Source: Echiichthys vipera (Eukaryota > Chordata > Actinopteri > Perciformes > Trachinidae). Taken from it: a DNA stretch of 64,000 nt. Numbering within the stretch: the first letter of the stretch is position 1; every line of letters begins with the position of its first letter. A program made the translations under genes and the position numbers. The stretch lies in assembly GCA_963691815.1 (NCBI GenBank), contig OY829657.1:23688288-23752287 (forward strand), in the 5' to 3' direction. This document shows positions 51,780 through 63,507 of the stretch, one piece after another. The notes below the pieces were generated by a model. That model was not told the origin of the DNA. It did not search any database and saw nothing but the letters and a program-made list of their open reading frames with translations.

Positions 51780-51980
51780 CAGGACTTCTTATTCTGAATG
51801 TGTCAGAAAAACTCAGTAAGGAGACTGTGGGAACCATAGGTCAGAACATGGGCAGGTAGCTATGCTACCTCGGTCATGTTCGTCGTAGATGAGTGATAGT
51901 TTTTCTTGCAAAGTTTGCACGTGATCTTCTTGGGGTCATCCTTGATCTTTTCAAAATGATCCCATATTTAAGATGTCTTT
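51780..51980 (-). pseudogene. hAT BED zinc-finger remnant
   Basis: On the minus strand, directly after a stop at 51968-51970, the sequence reads IWDHFEKIKDDPKKITCKLC and KKNYHSSTTNMTEVA (to about 51866), a BED finger up to the C-x-x-C pair and the S-x-T-x-x-M-T segment. The expected H-x-x-x-H-H part is lost through a frameshift or stop. The following minus-strand stretch (51785-51860, 'ctacctgcccatgttctgacc...ctgacacattcagaataag') is shared with 63425-63500, so the two sites are copies of one element family. Confidence 0.7.
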
Positions 51981-51984
51981 CCCA

Positions 51985-54900
51985 ACATTATTGGCTGTTA
52001 ATTGATAACTGTCTAACCCTGACGTCAAAGGGACCTGCGGTGTTTAAAAAAACAAAACACTGACAGTAAGTGAGTGTCACGACTTCCTGTTTCTTCCCCT
52101 TCAAATTAAAACTCCCCTTTAGGCCTGATACCAGCCGCCACTCACATATATTTTCACTTAATATTGACAAGAAACGACTCCAAATGTTTACATTTTTTTC
52201 CCTACAACCAATCCCCCAAATTAGATTTTGGTCTGCTAATGATTTTTTGGTAGCAGCCCTAGTGTCGTTCTCTTCTCTAAATGAAGAAAAACTCTCCAGT
52301 TCTGATAAAACGGCTGCTTTTGCAGCATCTTAGCTAACCTCTTTAGGAGGCTCCATTGTTGTATCGAAAGAGCGGTTGCCTCCCTGATGTTGTCATTACC
52401 CTCGACTGCCAGTAGCTCCTCACAGGATGCTGATTGGCCAGGTTCATTTTTGAAATACAAAACAAAAAACGCATTACTTGGAGCCTGACAAGATGGATTT
52501 CCATGTGTAATATCGTGAGAATTTGGTTGCTCTGCAAGGTAATTATAAACCTCAACTTGCTCCAGTTGATTTCTTATTTCTCTTGTGCTAAACTGATTTA
52601 AACTGAGAGCATTTCTACATAGACTGACTAAGCAGAGGCAACTCTGCAGCGTAATCTGTAAATGTACAGTGAGCAGCAGAGTATTTGTTAACAGGCTGAG
52701 CAGGTCACAGTATCATTTCTCTGCAAGCTGCTGTTGTCAATTAAGTGAGCGGAAAGTGCTGAGCGCAGGTCTGCAGCAGGGAGATATCAAAACAACAGCC
52801 TGTAATGAGAACCCTCGCCACACGACTGCCAGCCAATCACAGAGCTCCCCAGGTAGATATCAAAATTATGTCAACCAGGAATTGTCTCCAAAAAGGGGTT
52901 AAGCCGCTGCCTAATAATTTACCTGTTTCCCATGATGAAACTGATCCAGCATCAGGCCAGGGTTTCATCCCCAGTCACCTTCAGTGTGGGAAATTAATAG
53001 CTGACAATAGCTTGATATTCTCAACATCACTGAGCATACAGCATTTGTATGTTTAACATTCAGTGTTGCATGGCTGTGTCTGTGTTTAGTACTAATTGAT
53101 AAATGTAAGTTGACTATGCACAACAGCTGATTATCACGATATCACAAGGGTCACGTGATCACATACTGTATGACATGAAAATCTTGTCAGGCTTCATTTA
53201 ATGCACTGCAATAATGTAATGTAATGTATTCTGCCATAGCATCAGTTATATCAGAACTTTAGACTATTTCATCTTTGAAAGAGGGAGACTTTTATCGGTA
53301 CGGTAACGATGTCCTCGCTCTCCTCCTGACTGGCTGCGACAGCCCATTATAGACAGGTGGTTCATCCAATCATTTGCCAGTTATGCTTTGAAAGTGCCTG
53401 CCCTTTTCTAAACAGTGTCCTATGACAGCTTCACAGGTGCTGATCTGCGGGACAGGTTGAATGTTTGGATGCTAGCAGGCCAGGGGATGACTATGATAAT
53501 CATACCTGATAAACATCAGCATGTTAGCATTGGCACTGTGAGCATATTAACATTTAGCTCACAGTACCAACCTCACCAGCAGCTAGCTTGGCTGTAGCAA
53601 CCTAGATAAGTAGGTAGGTATGGACTCAACACACCAGGATGTATTTTGCCAGAGACTTGCTCTTCTTTCCATTGCTACTGAAGCATTCATTTGCTGATTT
53701 GTAATTGTTTCGCAAGTGGACAATAATTTCAAAGTAGAGTAGTAGGAAATCAGCTGACACTTTTGCAGACCCATGTTTTTGGATGAAGAGCGATGAATTG
53801 AATGCATCTTCAATAAAAAATCTCTTAAAGTCAGCTTTTAAAGAAAACTGAACTCTGCTAAACTGAGCAATTGTCCTTTCTCTTCTCAGCTCTATTTTCT
53901 TTGACCTTCACTTTTTTAAACTCCACTGCACAGGATAACAAGCGGTTTTTATCACACCAGCTGTACGCTGCTGAGGGTTCGTGACTAAAATGTAAACTCT
54001 GCTTACTGTGTGTCTTTGAGTGAATGAGAAATTAATGTAAAAATATAGATTTCAGGGATTGTATTTATGTGTGTGTGTGTGTGTGTGTAGACAGTGCTGT
54101 AAGTGAGGAGGGAGTTGCTCTATCACTTTGCACAATCCTATTGCACTCCAAGCTTGTGCTTCATGACTAATTGCTCTGTAAATAATGTGAACCCAAACAG
54201 AGGCAGCTGGGAGTCTAGTGTGCTCATTAGGATGAGTGGCGTCGCTGAACGAGGCGAACAAACACAACCTGTGATTACTCAAATCAAGACGTCGGTGCTC
54301 CAATCAGAACTAAACCACATCTCATTTACATTTTGACATATTTAAGACCTTTAGTTTACACCCTAATCCAGAGAGAGAGACTTACATTGAGGACAGCCAA
54401 CTAAAAAATATGACTTTATTCATTTTTAAATTTTGAAGGCTCCATGATGTTGTCTTTTCTCGTTTTCCCCTTAAACCCACCCTCAACTTTTTACAATTAA
54501 CTTTTCACCTAACTCAACGATAAGGCACATTTAATTTGTACAATACTTTACTTTATAACTAAATACCTTCTAATTTAACAAGTTTAAGTGAAGTATAATG
54601 CTAACTAAACAAAGAACTTAGCTCATAACATGTGCCTGATTACAGCCTCACAGAGCTGCTAGAGTGGCTGTAGATGTGAATTATTTACTTTCTCTAAACT
54701 GACATTAGTTATTAGATTTTCTCTTTCTCCAAATTTGTGAATGTTGTAACAATGTTGAACCAACATTGTCTTTGAAACATTGTTAATGCAAAATGTAATA
54801 GCAGTACCACTGCCATGAGATAGACTAATCTGAGCGTTAGCAAAGTGCATAAAAGTATTAAAAAAAAAACGGATGAAAAAAAAAAATCATTGCATCACAT

Positions 54901-57769
54901 GTTTCAATTTCTCACTTTGTTCTCAGACCTCATCACTGGCTTCATATCGTATAAAATAGTTAAATAAATAGTACCGCCTTATGTAAAGGCTGCGCTCTCT
55001 TGAATCTTTACCTTGAAAACAGCAGTTATTTGCAAGATAACCACACATGCCCGACCCGCTGTGGTTTAAAGTAAAATGAAAATATAGTTTATTTGCATAT
55101 CAAGAGGGAAAACACAGTATAATGTAATTTACTTTAGTGTCTGATAGCAGCTTTCCACCACATTTATCTGTACAGAGGTGAAACTCAAACGTTTCCTAAT
55201 TGCAGTGAAGTGTTTTACGGTCAACCAAGAAATTCAGATTTATAAAACAACAAGTTTTGTGCTCATGCCAGTGAACATTTTCCAAGTGTAGGCGTCACTG
55301 TGGAGCGAGACTGCTGCCTCCTCCAAAATATAACTGCTCAGCAGAGAGCTGCTCGGCTTCAGTGCCAGAAAACACAACAAGCATCATAAAATAATTTAAA
55401 AAATGGTTAAAAATCTCACTTTGGATTTAAACTCATTTTCTCTTTCAGCACCGCTCGTTTTTTTGGAGGAGCATTGACTTGCTAAATTCCTATTCAATTT
55501 ATGCAAATCCTCTCACAATGGCTGCTGCTACAAAGTGTTGCATACTGTAAGACAGCTAAAGCGGGATGCTGGAGCCCAAAGCAGCGCTCCCTTCAGGTTT
55601 CACAGCGTTGTAGCTGCACGGGTAGCTTGACACCGGGGATCTAGAATGAATAATAGATGTGTGTTACTTTACCCAAACGGATGAATAATTCAGGAAGGGG
55701 CACAGGGTGTGGAGAGAACGGAGACGCACGGTCATCTCCGCGCATCTCCGCTGCACGCCGGCTGAGTTTCATCTAAAAAAACAGACTGACATGTACAGTA
55801 AGAACGCATCAATACATACTTAATGCAGGGAGACAATGCAAAGACATGCAGATTCACTCAACCACCTACGCATATGTAGCCAGTAATACAATGAACAGGC
55901 ACTCAGAATTTTCACATGTCCCGTGGCGAGGCCTGGATTTAACAAGTTCAATAGAAAGCTGAGAAAAGGGCAGGAGACAATGTGGTGTACAGTAGGAGCG
56001 TTTCTGCACAGAGTCTCCAAATGATACTGTGCATCTAATCCAGTGACCGAACCACTCAGAGTGCATGTCTAGGCCAAGGAGGTGTTAGGCAGCTTTAGAG
56101 TTTGGGACGTTGTGAATGCTAACTCTGGCACAGCAGTGATCCCACTTCATTTAAACACATAAGAGCAAATTTCCCTTCTTCCTTTCATGGTTCTCCTCTT
56201 TATTCAGTGTCACAGTTCTTATGGTTATGCACAGCTGCTGTAAAGCCAGTCTATTGACTTTAACACAGATGTAGTGTTATTGCTGTTATAGAGCTGTCCA
56301 ATCACTAACATTTACTTCAAGCACTGCAATGACCATTAATACTAAAATCCCTAAAACCCTTTTTAAAGCGTAAGGTCAAAGGTATATAACTCATGGCATT
56401 TTAATGTGTAACTACTGTATGCTCATCTTATCTGATGTGTGTATTCATGCATAATAGATTGTGAACTTAAATAATGTATCGCATAGAGTTACCAATCTTA
56501 AACTGATCATTAAGTGTTCCCATGAACATTTAGTGCCTTAGTAATGTCTCCCTATTAAAAGTAATGATACTTCACACATCACACATTAGATCATGATGAG
56601 AGTGGCGTTTGTTGTGTAACCATGATATCAAGACTTGTACTACTTCTACTCAGCTACTAGTGCTAAAGAAGCGGTTGTACTCTGATAATAACGTCTGCAG
56701 ACTTGTATTAGTCATACAAACACACAGACAGTTCATCATACGTTATTGAGGTCCACTCATTCCAGCATGTGCAAGTGCATATTCCTGTAGTGATGTATAT
56801 GTCAGTCTCTGTGCTGGTCAGTTTCGTTTGGTCCTCCGTGAAAGATCTCCGTACAGACATTCACGGTCCCCAGTAGACGAGTCCTAACCACTTTGGTGAT
56901 ACTCTAACTTTAAACCCACCAAGCGCTCAAAATTTGCTGTTTTCAAGAGTCAGTTCATGTTCATGACAGAATACTTCTCAAACCGCTGACAGAATGTCTG
57001 ACACAACTTACTAAACATTAGCACTATTCAACTCAAAGAGCAGCCAAGCCTGTTGCTAGCATGCTAACATTAGCATTGAAATCCAAAGCCTTGTCCTTAA
57101 AAAAAATCCATTCTAAGGTAGGCTATGATGCAAAAAGTTAGCTTGCTAGCAAGTATGTATGCATGCAATATTTTATTGCATGTGTCTTAAATTAACATGA
57201 ACATCTAAATGTGCTAAACATTACATGCTAAAAGTAAGTTAGCATTAAGCTCGAAGAACAGCTGAGGCTAACACAGATACAGATTACATTACAGGCTCAT
57301 GGTTGTGTGACCTTTGTTAGTATTGTTACCACTTATACCTCTGAAAATAATATTTCATTGCAAGGATTTAAAAGGCGTATTCAGGGTACTTAAAGTTGCT
57401 TAATATTAACAAAGGTGTGCCAAATAACTGGAATATTTGACTAATTAAAAACCAAAATGCAATGTCTAACCTCAACGCTCTACTTTCTTGCTAATGAGAG
57501 TATTTAAATCACAGTGAAGGACTCCCCTCCTCTGACAGTTTGAACTAATATTTTGATCTCATTAGGTTGGAGGAATACCAGCACAGAGCTGTTACCTTGG
57601 CTGTTTTCTCTTGGTTGTGTTGTTGTTGTTGTGATTCGCTCCGCTGGTTGTTTTCTCCGTAGAGTTGTTGCGACTCATCCGTCTCCTGTCAGCGGTGACG
57701 GGGAGAGAAATTTCATCTCTGCAAGAAAACCCATCTTAAAACCTGTCAGCAGAAACGCTCATCAGCACA
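51985..57769. other. Unassigned, apparently low-copy interval
   Basis: About 5.8 kb without recognisable genes, transposons or simple repeats other than a short (GT)n at 54068-54090 and A-runs near 54860 and 54885. The frames reach 87 codons and have no motifs. 54120-54330 (ctaattgctctgtaaataatgtgaacc, cattaggatgagtggcg, gattactcaaatcaag) looks like conserved regulatory sequence but cannot be proven from one genome. Confidence 0.35.
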
Positions 57770-58300
57770 TCCTCGTCTTACACGCTCCCCTGTCCTTTTC
57801 CTGTCCTCTCCCTTTTCGTTTCCCGTCTCCTCCGCCTTTTCCCTGTTTTTTTCATTTATTTTTCTTTGCTTTTGTCTTTACCTATATATCATCTACTTTA
57901 CTTTCATTTATTTTGTTTTGTTTTTCCTTCCCCTTGTTTTTTTCTTTCTTCTCATTTACCTTTGTCCTTTCTTTCCGTTTCCTTTTTGAACTGTTTCCTT
58001 ATTATCATTGTCATTCTCTTTCTATTTCCTTTCCTACGTCTTTTCCCTTTTCCCCTTTCCTGGCCTTTTCCCTTCCTTTCACTTGCTTTTATCTTCTTTC
58101 CTTTTTATTCCTTCATGATTTTTGTATCTATATCTTCTGTCCTTTTCTTTCTTATTTCCTTCTCCTTTCCCTTTTGTCCTTTCCTCTCTGTTTTGTTTCC
58201 TCTCCTTTTACCTTTTCCTTCATCTTTCCTTTCCTTTATAAGTTTTGTTTCCTTTCATTTTTGTTCCATTTTCTCTCCTTTTCTTTATTTCCATTAGTTC
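57770..58300 (+). repeat. Pyrimidine-rich tract
   Basis: CCTTTTCC, TTTCCTTTC and similar words for about 530 bases. The 273- and 143-codon plus-strand frames over it are Phe/Leu/Ser-rich because the strand contains almost no A or G and hence few stop codons. The frame shows no domain structure. Confidence 0.8.
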
Positions 58301-58448
58301 AGCGTCATTTTCTTTCAAAACGACAGGAAGTAATTATAGCGTTTCACTCACTTCGTTATTGTCAAACGAAGTGAATCATTTCTAAAAAATGAATTATACA
58401 ATAATGGATAATTATTACTATTTATTATAATTTAGTGATCTTGTTAAT
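58301..58448. other. AT-rich spacer
   Basis: Short AT-rich spacer before the duplicated segment. Confidence 0.5.
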
Positions 58449-58800
58449 GGCTTTTTTTTCTTATTGTTTCCAATTATCTTTTTAAAAGTTTTGCAAAGAG
58501 CACAAATCTTCTCTGCTGTTGCCAGACACAAAACCAGCAGACTTTGTTTTGAGTATAATCACAAGTGTGAGGTTCCAAGCCCCTTTAACCTTAACAATAT
58601 TCTTCGTCTCTTGTCTGTGACATTCGTCTTCTCTCTGATGGTGGAAAAAAGTGACGGGTAAAAAAAAGAGAGGAGGATGACATTTTGGAAAAGGTCACAG
58701 GCAGGATATGAACCCATGTTATCAAGTTATGCACCTTTAGACCGAGTGCCACCAAAGCCAAACTGAACCCCCCTCGCCTCTGACTTACTGACTGCAACCT

Positions 58801-58833
<33 letters not shown>

Positions 58834-59117
58834 GCTGACTAACTGACTGACTGGCTGACTGACTGACTGACAGACTGACTGCCTGACAGGCTGACTGACA
58901 GACTAACTGACTGACTGGCTGACAGACTGACTGACAGACTGACTGACTGACAGGCTGACTGACAGACTGACAGACAGAGTGACTGACTGACTAACTGACT
59001 GACTGACAGGCTGACTGGCTGACTGACTAACTGACTGACTGACAGACTGACTGACTGACAGACTGACTGGCTGACTGACAGACTGACAGACTGGCTGACA
59101 GACAGACTGACTGACTA

Positions 59118-59149
<32 letters not shown>

Positions 59150-59150
59150 G

Positions 59151-59183
<33 letters not shown>

Positions 59184-59516
59184 AGACAGACTGACTGACT
59201 GACTAACTGACTGGCTGACTGACTGACTGACTAGCTGGCTGACTGACTGGCTTGCTGACTGACTGGCTGATTGACTGGCTGACTGATTGACTGGCTGACT
59301 GACTGGCTGACTGACTGACTGACTGACAGTCAGTCTGACTGACGAACTGACTGACAGACTGACTGACTGACTGACTGGCTGGCTGGCTGACTGACTGACT
59401 CGCTGATTGGCTGACTGACTGACTGACTGACTGGCTGACTGACTGGCTGACTGACTGACTGGCTGGCTGACTGGCTGACTGACTGACTGGCTGACTGACT
59501 GACTGACTGACTGACT
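58449..59516 (+). repeat. 1,068-bp segmental duplication, copy 1
   Basis: Starts GGCTTTTTTTTCTTATTG, contains about 350 bases of non-repetitive sequence with a SINE head, then GACT array. Copy 2 begins exactly 1,068 bases later. In the non-array part (58449-58800) I see only one difference, GCAACC against GAAACC, next to the array. Confidence 0.92.
58620..58775 (-). mobile_element. tRNA-derived SINE head, copy 1
   Basis: On the minus strand, TTGGCTTTGGTGGCACTCGG and GGTTCATATCC (plus 58704-58714) serve as A- and B-box-like motifs of a Ser/Leu-type tRNA head, followed by 'tgcctgtgacc...atgtcatcctcctctc', a body I recall from a common fish tRNA-SINE. Confidence 0.6.
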
Positions 59517-59868
59517 GGCTTTTTTTTCTTATTGTTTCCAATTATCTTTTTAAAAGTTTTGCAAAGAGCACAAATCTTCTCTGCTGTTGCCAGACACAAA
59601 ACCAGCAGACTTTGTTTTGAGTATAATCACAAGTGTGAGGTTCCAAGCCCCTTTAACCTTAACAATATTCTTCGTCTCTTGTCTGTGACATTCGTCTTCT
59701 CTCTGATGGTGGAAAAAAGTGACGGGTAAAAAAAAGAGAGGAGGATGACATTTTGGAAAAGGTCACAGGCAGGATATGAACCCATGTTATCAAGTTATGC
59801 ACCTTTAGACCGAGTGCCACCAAAGCCAAACTGAACCCCCCTCGCCTCTGACTTACTGACTGAAACCT

Positions 59869-59901
<33 letters not shown>

Positions 59902-59922
59902 GCTGACTAACTGACTGACTGG

Positions 59923-59955
<33 letters not shown>

Positions 59956-60052
59956 AGGCTGACTGACTGACAGGCTGACTGACAGACTGACAGACAGAGT
60001 GACTGACTGACTAACTGACTGACTGACAGGCTGACTGGCTGACTGACTAACT

Positions 60053-60087
<35 letters not shown>

Positions 60088-60170
60088 AGACTGACTGGCT
60101 GACTGACAGACTGACAGACTGGCTGACAGACAGACTGACTGACTAACTGACTGACTGACAGACTGACTGG

Positions 60171-60219
<49 letters not shown>

Positions 60220-60584
60220 AGACAGACTGACTGACTGACTAACTGACTGGCTGACTGACTGACTGACTAGCTGGCTGACTGACTGGCTTGCTGACTGACT
60301 GGCTGATTGACTGGCTGACTGATTGACTGGCTGACTGACTGGCTGACTGACTGACTGACTGACAGTCAGTCTGACTGACGAACTGACTGACAGACTGACT
60401 GACTGACTGACTGGCTGGCTGGCTGACTGACTGACTCGCTGATTGGCTGACTGACTGACTGACTGACTGGCTGACTGACTGACTGGCTGGCTGACTGGCT
60501 GACTGACTGACTGACTGGCTGACTGACTGACTGACTGACTGACTGACTGGCTGACTGGCTGGCTGACTGGCTGACTGACTGACT
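59517..60584 (+). repeat. 1,068-bp segmental duplication, copy 2
   Basis: Non-array part 59517-59866 is nearly identical to copy 1. The array part keeps landmarks in the same order (CAGACAGAGTGACTG, GACAGTCAGTCTGACTGACG, GACTCGCTGATTGGC) but at offsets of 1,020 to 1,035, so small gains and losses of tetranucleotides followed the duplication. The right limit is approximate. Confidence 0.85.
59688..59843 (-). mobile_element. tRNA-derived SINE head, copy 2
   Basis: Copy of the SINE head at 58620-58775 carried by the segmental duplication, B-box-like motif at plus 59772-59782. It is not an independent insertion. Confidence 0.6.
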
Positions 60585-60970
60585 GTCCCACTGGCTGACT
60601 GACAGACAGACAGACAGACAGACTGACTGGCTGACTGACTGATGGACTGACTGACTGACCGACAGACAGACTGGCTGACTGACTGAAAGACGGACTGACT
60701 GGCTGACTGACTGACTGACTGACTGACTGGCTGACTGACTGACTGACTGGCTGACTGACTGACTGACTGGCTTTCTGACTGACTGGCTGATTGACTGGCT
60801 GACTAGCTGACTGGCTGACTGACTGACTGACTGACTGGCTGACTGGCTAACTGACTGACTGACTGGCTGACTGACTGACTTACTGACTGTCTGACTGACT
60901 TGCTGACTGGCCGACTGGCTGACTGGCTGGCTGACTGACTGACTGGCTGACTGACTGACTGACTGACTGG

Positions 60971-62610
60971 CGAGTCCTCTGAAGGTCACAGGCAGATTAA
61001 TGAGCTGATCGCTGACAGAGGAAATGTGTCTGACACACACTGCGGCCTTCCTGTCTCCCTCCTCCTGTAATGATCATCATTTTCTCTTATCTACACAGCC
61101 CCCAACGCTTTCCCAGCAGGTAATTCGGAATCAATCTGGAGGACATACCTGCCTTTCACCTCCTCCCCCCGCTCATTTTTCTCACTGCCCTGCTGTCCTC
61201 TCATCCTCGTCATGAGGTGAAAACCTCATTATTCCAAAATTTGGGTACCACAGGGGGTTCAGGGATATAGCACAGTCTGCTCTGAGCTTCCATTCTTTCA
61301 TGCAGAGTAGTTTTCTTCTTTACAGATTATCATTGAAAAATAACATGTTTTTTAAAAGGAGCCAATTAGTTTCAACCTAACTAGGCCTGCTATGATTTTT
61401 TCTCAATTTAATGGATTAGTTGTTCGGTCCATAAAATGTGGATCAGTGTTTCCAAAGCCCAAGATGATGTCCTGTAAATTCTTGTTTTGTCCACATTTCA
61501 AATATATTCAGTTTACTGTCACAGAGGAAGAAAGAAACCAGAAAATATTCACATTTAGGAAACTGAAACCTGAGAATTTGGACATTTTTTTCTTAAATGA
61601 CTCACATTTATTAATCATTTTTCAAAATCAACTAATTTTTGCAGCTCTACAGTATACTAGGTATTCTTAAAATGACCACAGCCCATAAAATGCTTCAAGT
61701 GATAGAAAATCCATCCAAAATCCTCCTGTTACTTTCTTACCTATTCAAAAAGTACTGCCAAGAGGCTTCAGTGGTCAAGGGAAACTAAAGGAGCGAACAA
61801 ATTAATTTGCGGTCTTTAATTGCTTCCCCCTCAAATTAAACACTATAATTGAATATCTGACCCAGTAACGTTGGTGGAAAAGATGTGAAAACAACATTAT
61901 CTATGACACTGTATCAGAAACTGCAAATAATTTAAAGAAGGGCTAGTGTATTAACAACACACAGCTTTAGAAGTTTATATTGCATTTCTATTTTTTTGCT
62001 ATAGTATTACACGTGAGCTGATGAAGCAGAAAGGAAACACACAGTTTACTCTTTCAAGTTAAAATAAATGAATTTAGTTTAGTGGTTCTGGAGCTCTTTG
62101 ATTTGCAAAGATTTTCATTTGGGATACGTACATATTCCCCACGACTGCTGCCAACAGAATGATACTTCTGCGCGGAGAAATTTCTACGCGTTTCATGATT
62201 AGAAGACTACTCTGGCAACTTTCATTGATGGACAGACGCAAAAACATTTATTTACGCAAGTGTCACAAATCATTAAAGAAATGACATCAAGTGACATGTT
62301 TATTTGCAGATCACAATGTTTTTCATGTCATTTTACAAATTATACATCATACAAGCAAAAATAGCACTAAAAGCTCCTCTTCCTGACACGCTGACAGCTG
62401 GATGTGGCTCTGATCCTCTCTCTACTCTTATTTTTTCCTTCCAGTTTTCTCTTGTTGCCTCAGGTTTCTCCTCACTTGGTCGTTAATTAGCTTCACATCT
62501 CCTTTGAATTACACTTAAAAAAGAGCCGGTGCTGTGGGTCTGGGTCAGGGCTTCTCTGAGCTAATTACCATTTAGCTCCAAGTGCTACTCTGTGTTGTGT
62601 TTGGCCGGAT

Positions 62611-62613
<3 letters not shown>
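60971..62613. other. No gene recognised
   Basis: Unassigned, AT-rich sequence. The 92-codon frame at 61392-61670 has no domain. Confidence 0.35.

Positions 62614-62688
<75 letters not shown>
62614..62688. repeat. (GT)n microsatellite
   Basis: GT array with one GC interruption. Confidence 0.96.
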
Positions 62689-62689
<1 letters not shown>

Positions 62690-62840
62690 ACAGACAGTGT
62701 GAGAGGGTGCTGGCTCTCTAAAGAGTTGGAGGTTTTTTGTTTCATGTGTGTTTTTTGTTCTTCAAATGTGTCTTTCACAGAGGCTCACGGTCACACTTAA
62801 GAAACCCACATGACTTCTCTTTAGGCAGATGGAGGAAAGG

Positions 62841-62877
62841 CTGTGTGTGTGTGTGTGTGTGTGTGTGTACGGTGTGA

Positions 62878-62938
<61 letters not shown>
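62841..62938. repeat. (GT)n followed by (GA)n
   Basis: GT at 62841-62869, a short spacer, then GA to 62938. Confidence 0.95.
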
Positions 62939-62939
<1 letters not shown>

Positions 62940-62940
<1 letters not shown>

Positions 62941-63290
62941 GTAAAAGCAATCAAATGACTGCAAAGAGACTCAGAATGACCGCAAACTGATATTACATGA
63001 TCTTAAAAAAGACCACGACATGCATAAACAACAAATGAGATACGTTATAACCACAAAGAAACACAAAAATACGAGGAGTTACTAAATGACTACAAAAAGA
63101 GGCGAAACAACTTCATAGAGACTCAAAACGACCACAAAAAGACTACAAAGACACAAACGAACAATAAGCGATACGACATAACCACAAAAATGTGCAAAAA
63201 GTCCAGGACAGTCAAATCAGCTAGAAAGACATCTAATACAAAGACAAAGAAACACAAAATGATGACAAAGAGCCATTAGTTGACTAATTG
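62940..63290 (+). repeat. Degenerate minisatellite
   Basis: Roughly 20-base words such as ACGACCACAAAAAGACTACA and AACCACAAAGAAACACAAAA recur with much variation, as in the core of 46214-46727. Confidence 0.6.
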
Positions 63291-63424
63291 ACGTATATCC
63301 CCTTCCCCCATGTATAGCCTCAGTGACTGAACAACATAACTCAACATAATTAATAACCATTATTTTTCAAGTGCGCACAGCTGCTCGCTATAAGTCTGCA
63401 ATCTGTTAATGACACCTGCAAATT

Positions 63425-63507
63425 ATTTCAGATTCTTATTCTGAATGTGTCAGAAAAAATCAGCAAAGAGACTGTGAGAACATGGGCAGGTAGCTCAGCT
63501 AACATCA
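63425..63507 (-). pseudogene. hAT BED-element remnant beside the minisatellite
   Basis: 'tcttattctgaatgtgtcagaaaaaatcagcaaagagactgtgagaacatgggcaggtagct' matches 51785-51863 closely. It is the part that follows the BED finger on the minus strand. It directly adjoins the first 41-bp unit and so ties the array to this element family. Confidence 0.65.

Larger units (their letters stand above)
58797..60970. repeat. GACT tetranucleotide array, about 2.2 kb, interrupted by copy 2 unique part
   Basis: CTGACTGACTGG/CTGACAGACTGA variants fill 58797-59516 and 59867-60970. On the plus strand every frame of GACT meets TGA, whereas the minus strand (AGTC) has no stop and reads Ser-Gln-Ser-Val repeats. That explains the 310-, 224- and 112-codon minus-strand frames, which are not genes. 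Confidence 0.95.

Noticed and set aside
57553..58374. 273-codon plus-strand frame, highly hydrophobic, looking like a membrane protein
   Set aside because: It runs over a pyrimidine-only tract that lacks stops and encodes Phe/Leu/Ser/Pro by composition; no conserved pattern and no splice context.
59659..60591. 310-codon minus-strand frame rich in Ser-Gln-Ser-Val
   Set aside because: Direct product of the AGTC tetranucleotide, which has no stop codon in any frame; it has no domain, and its C-terminal part is only the SINE-bearing spacer read through.
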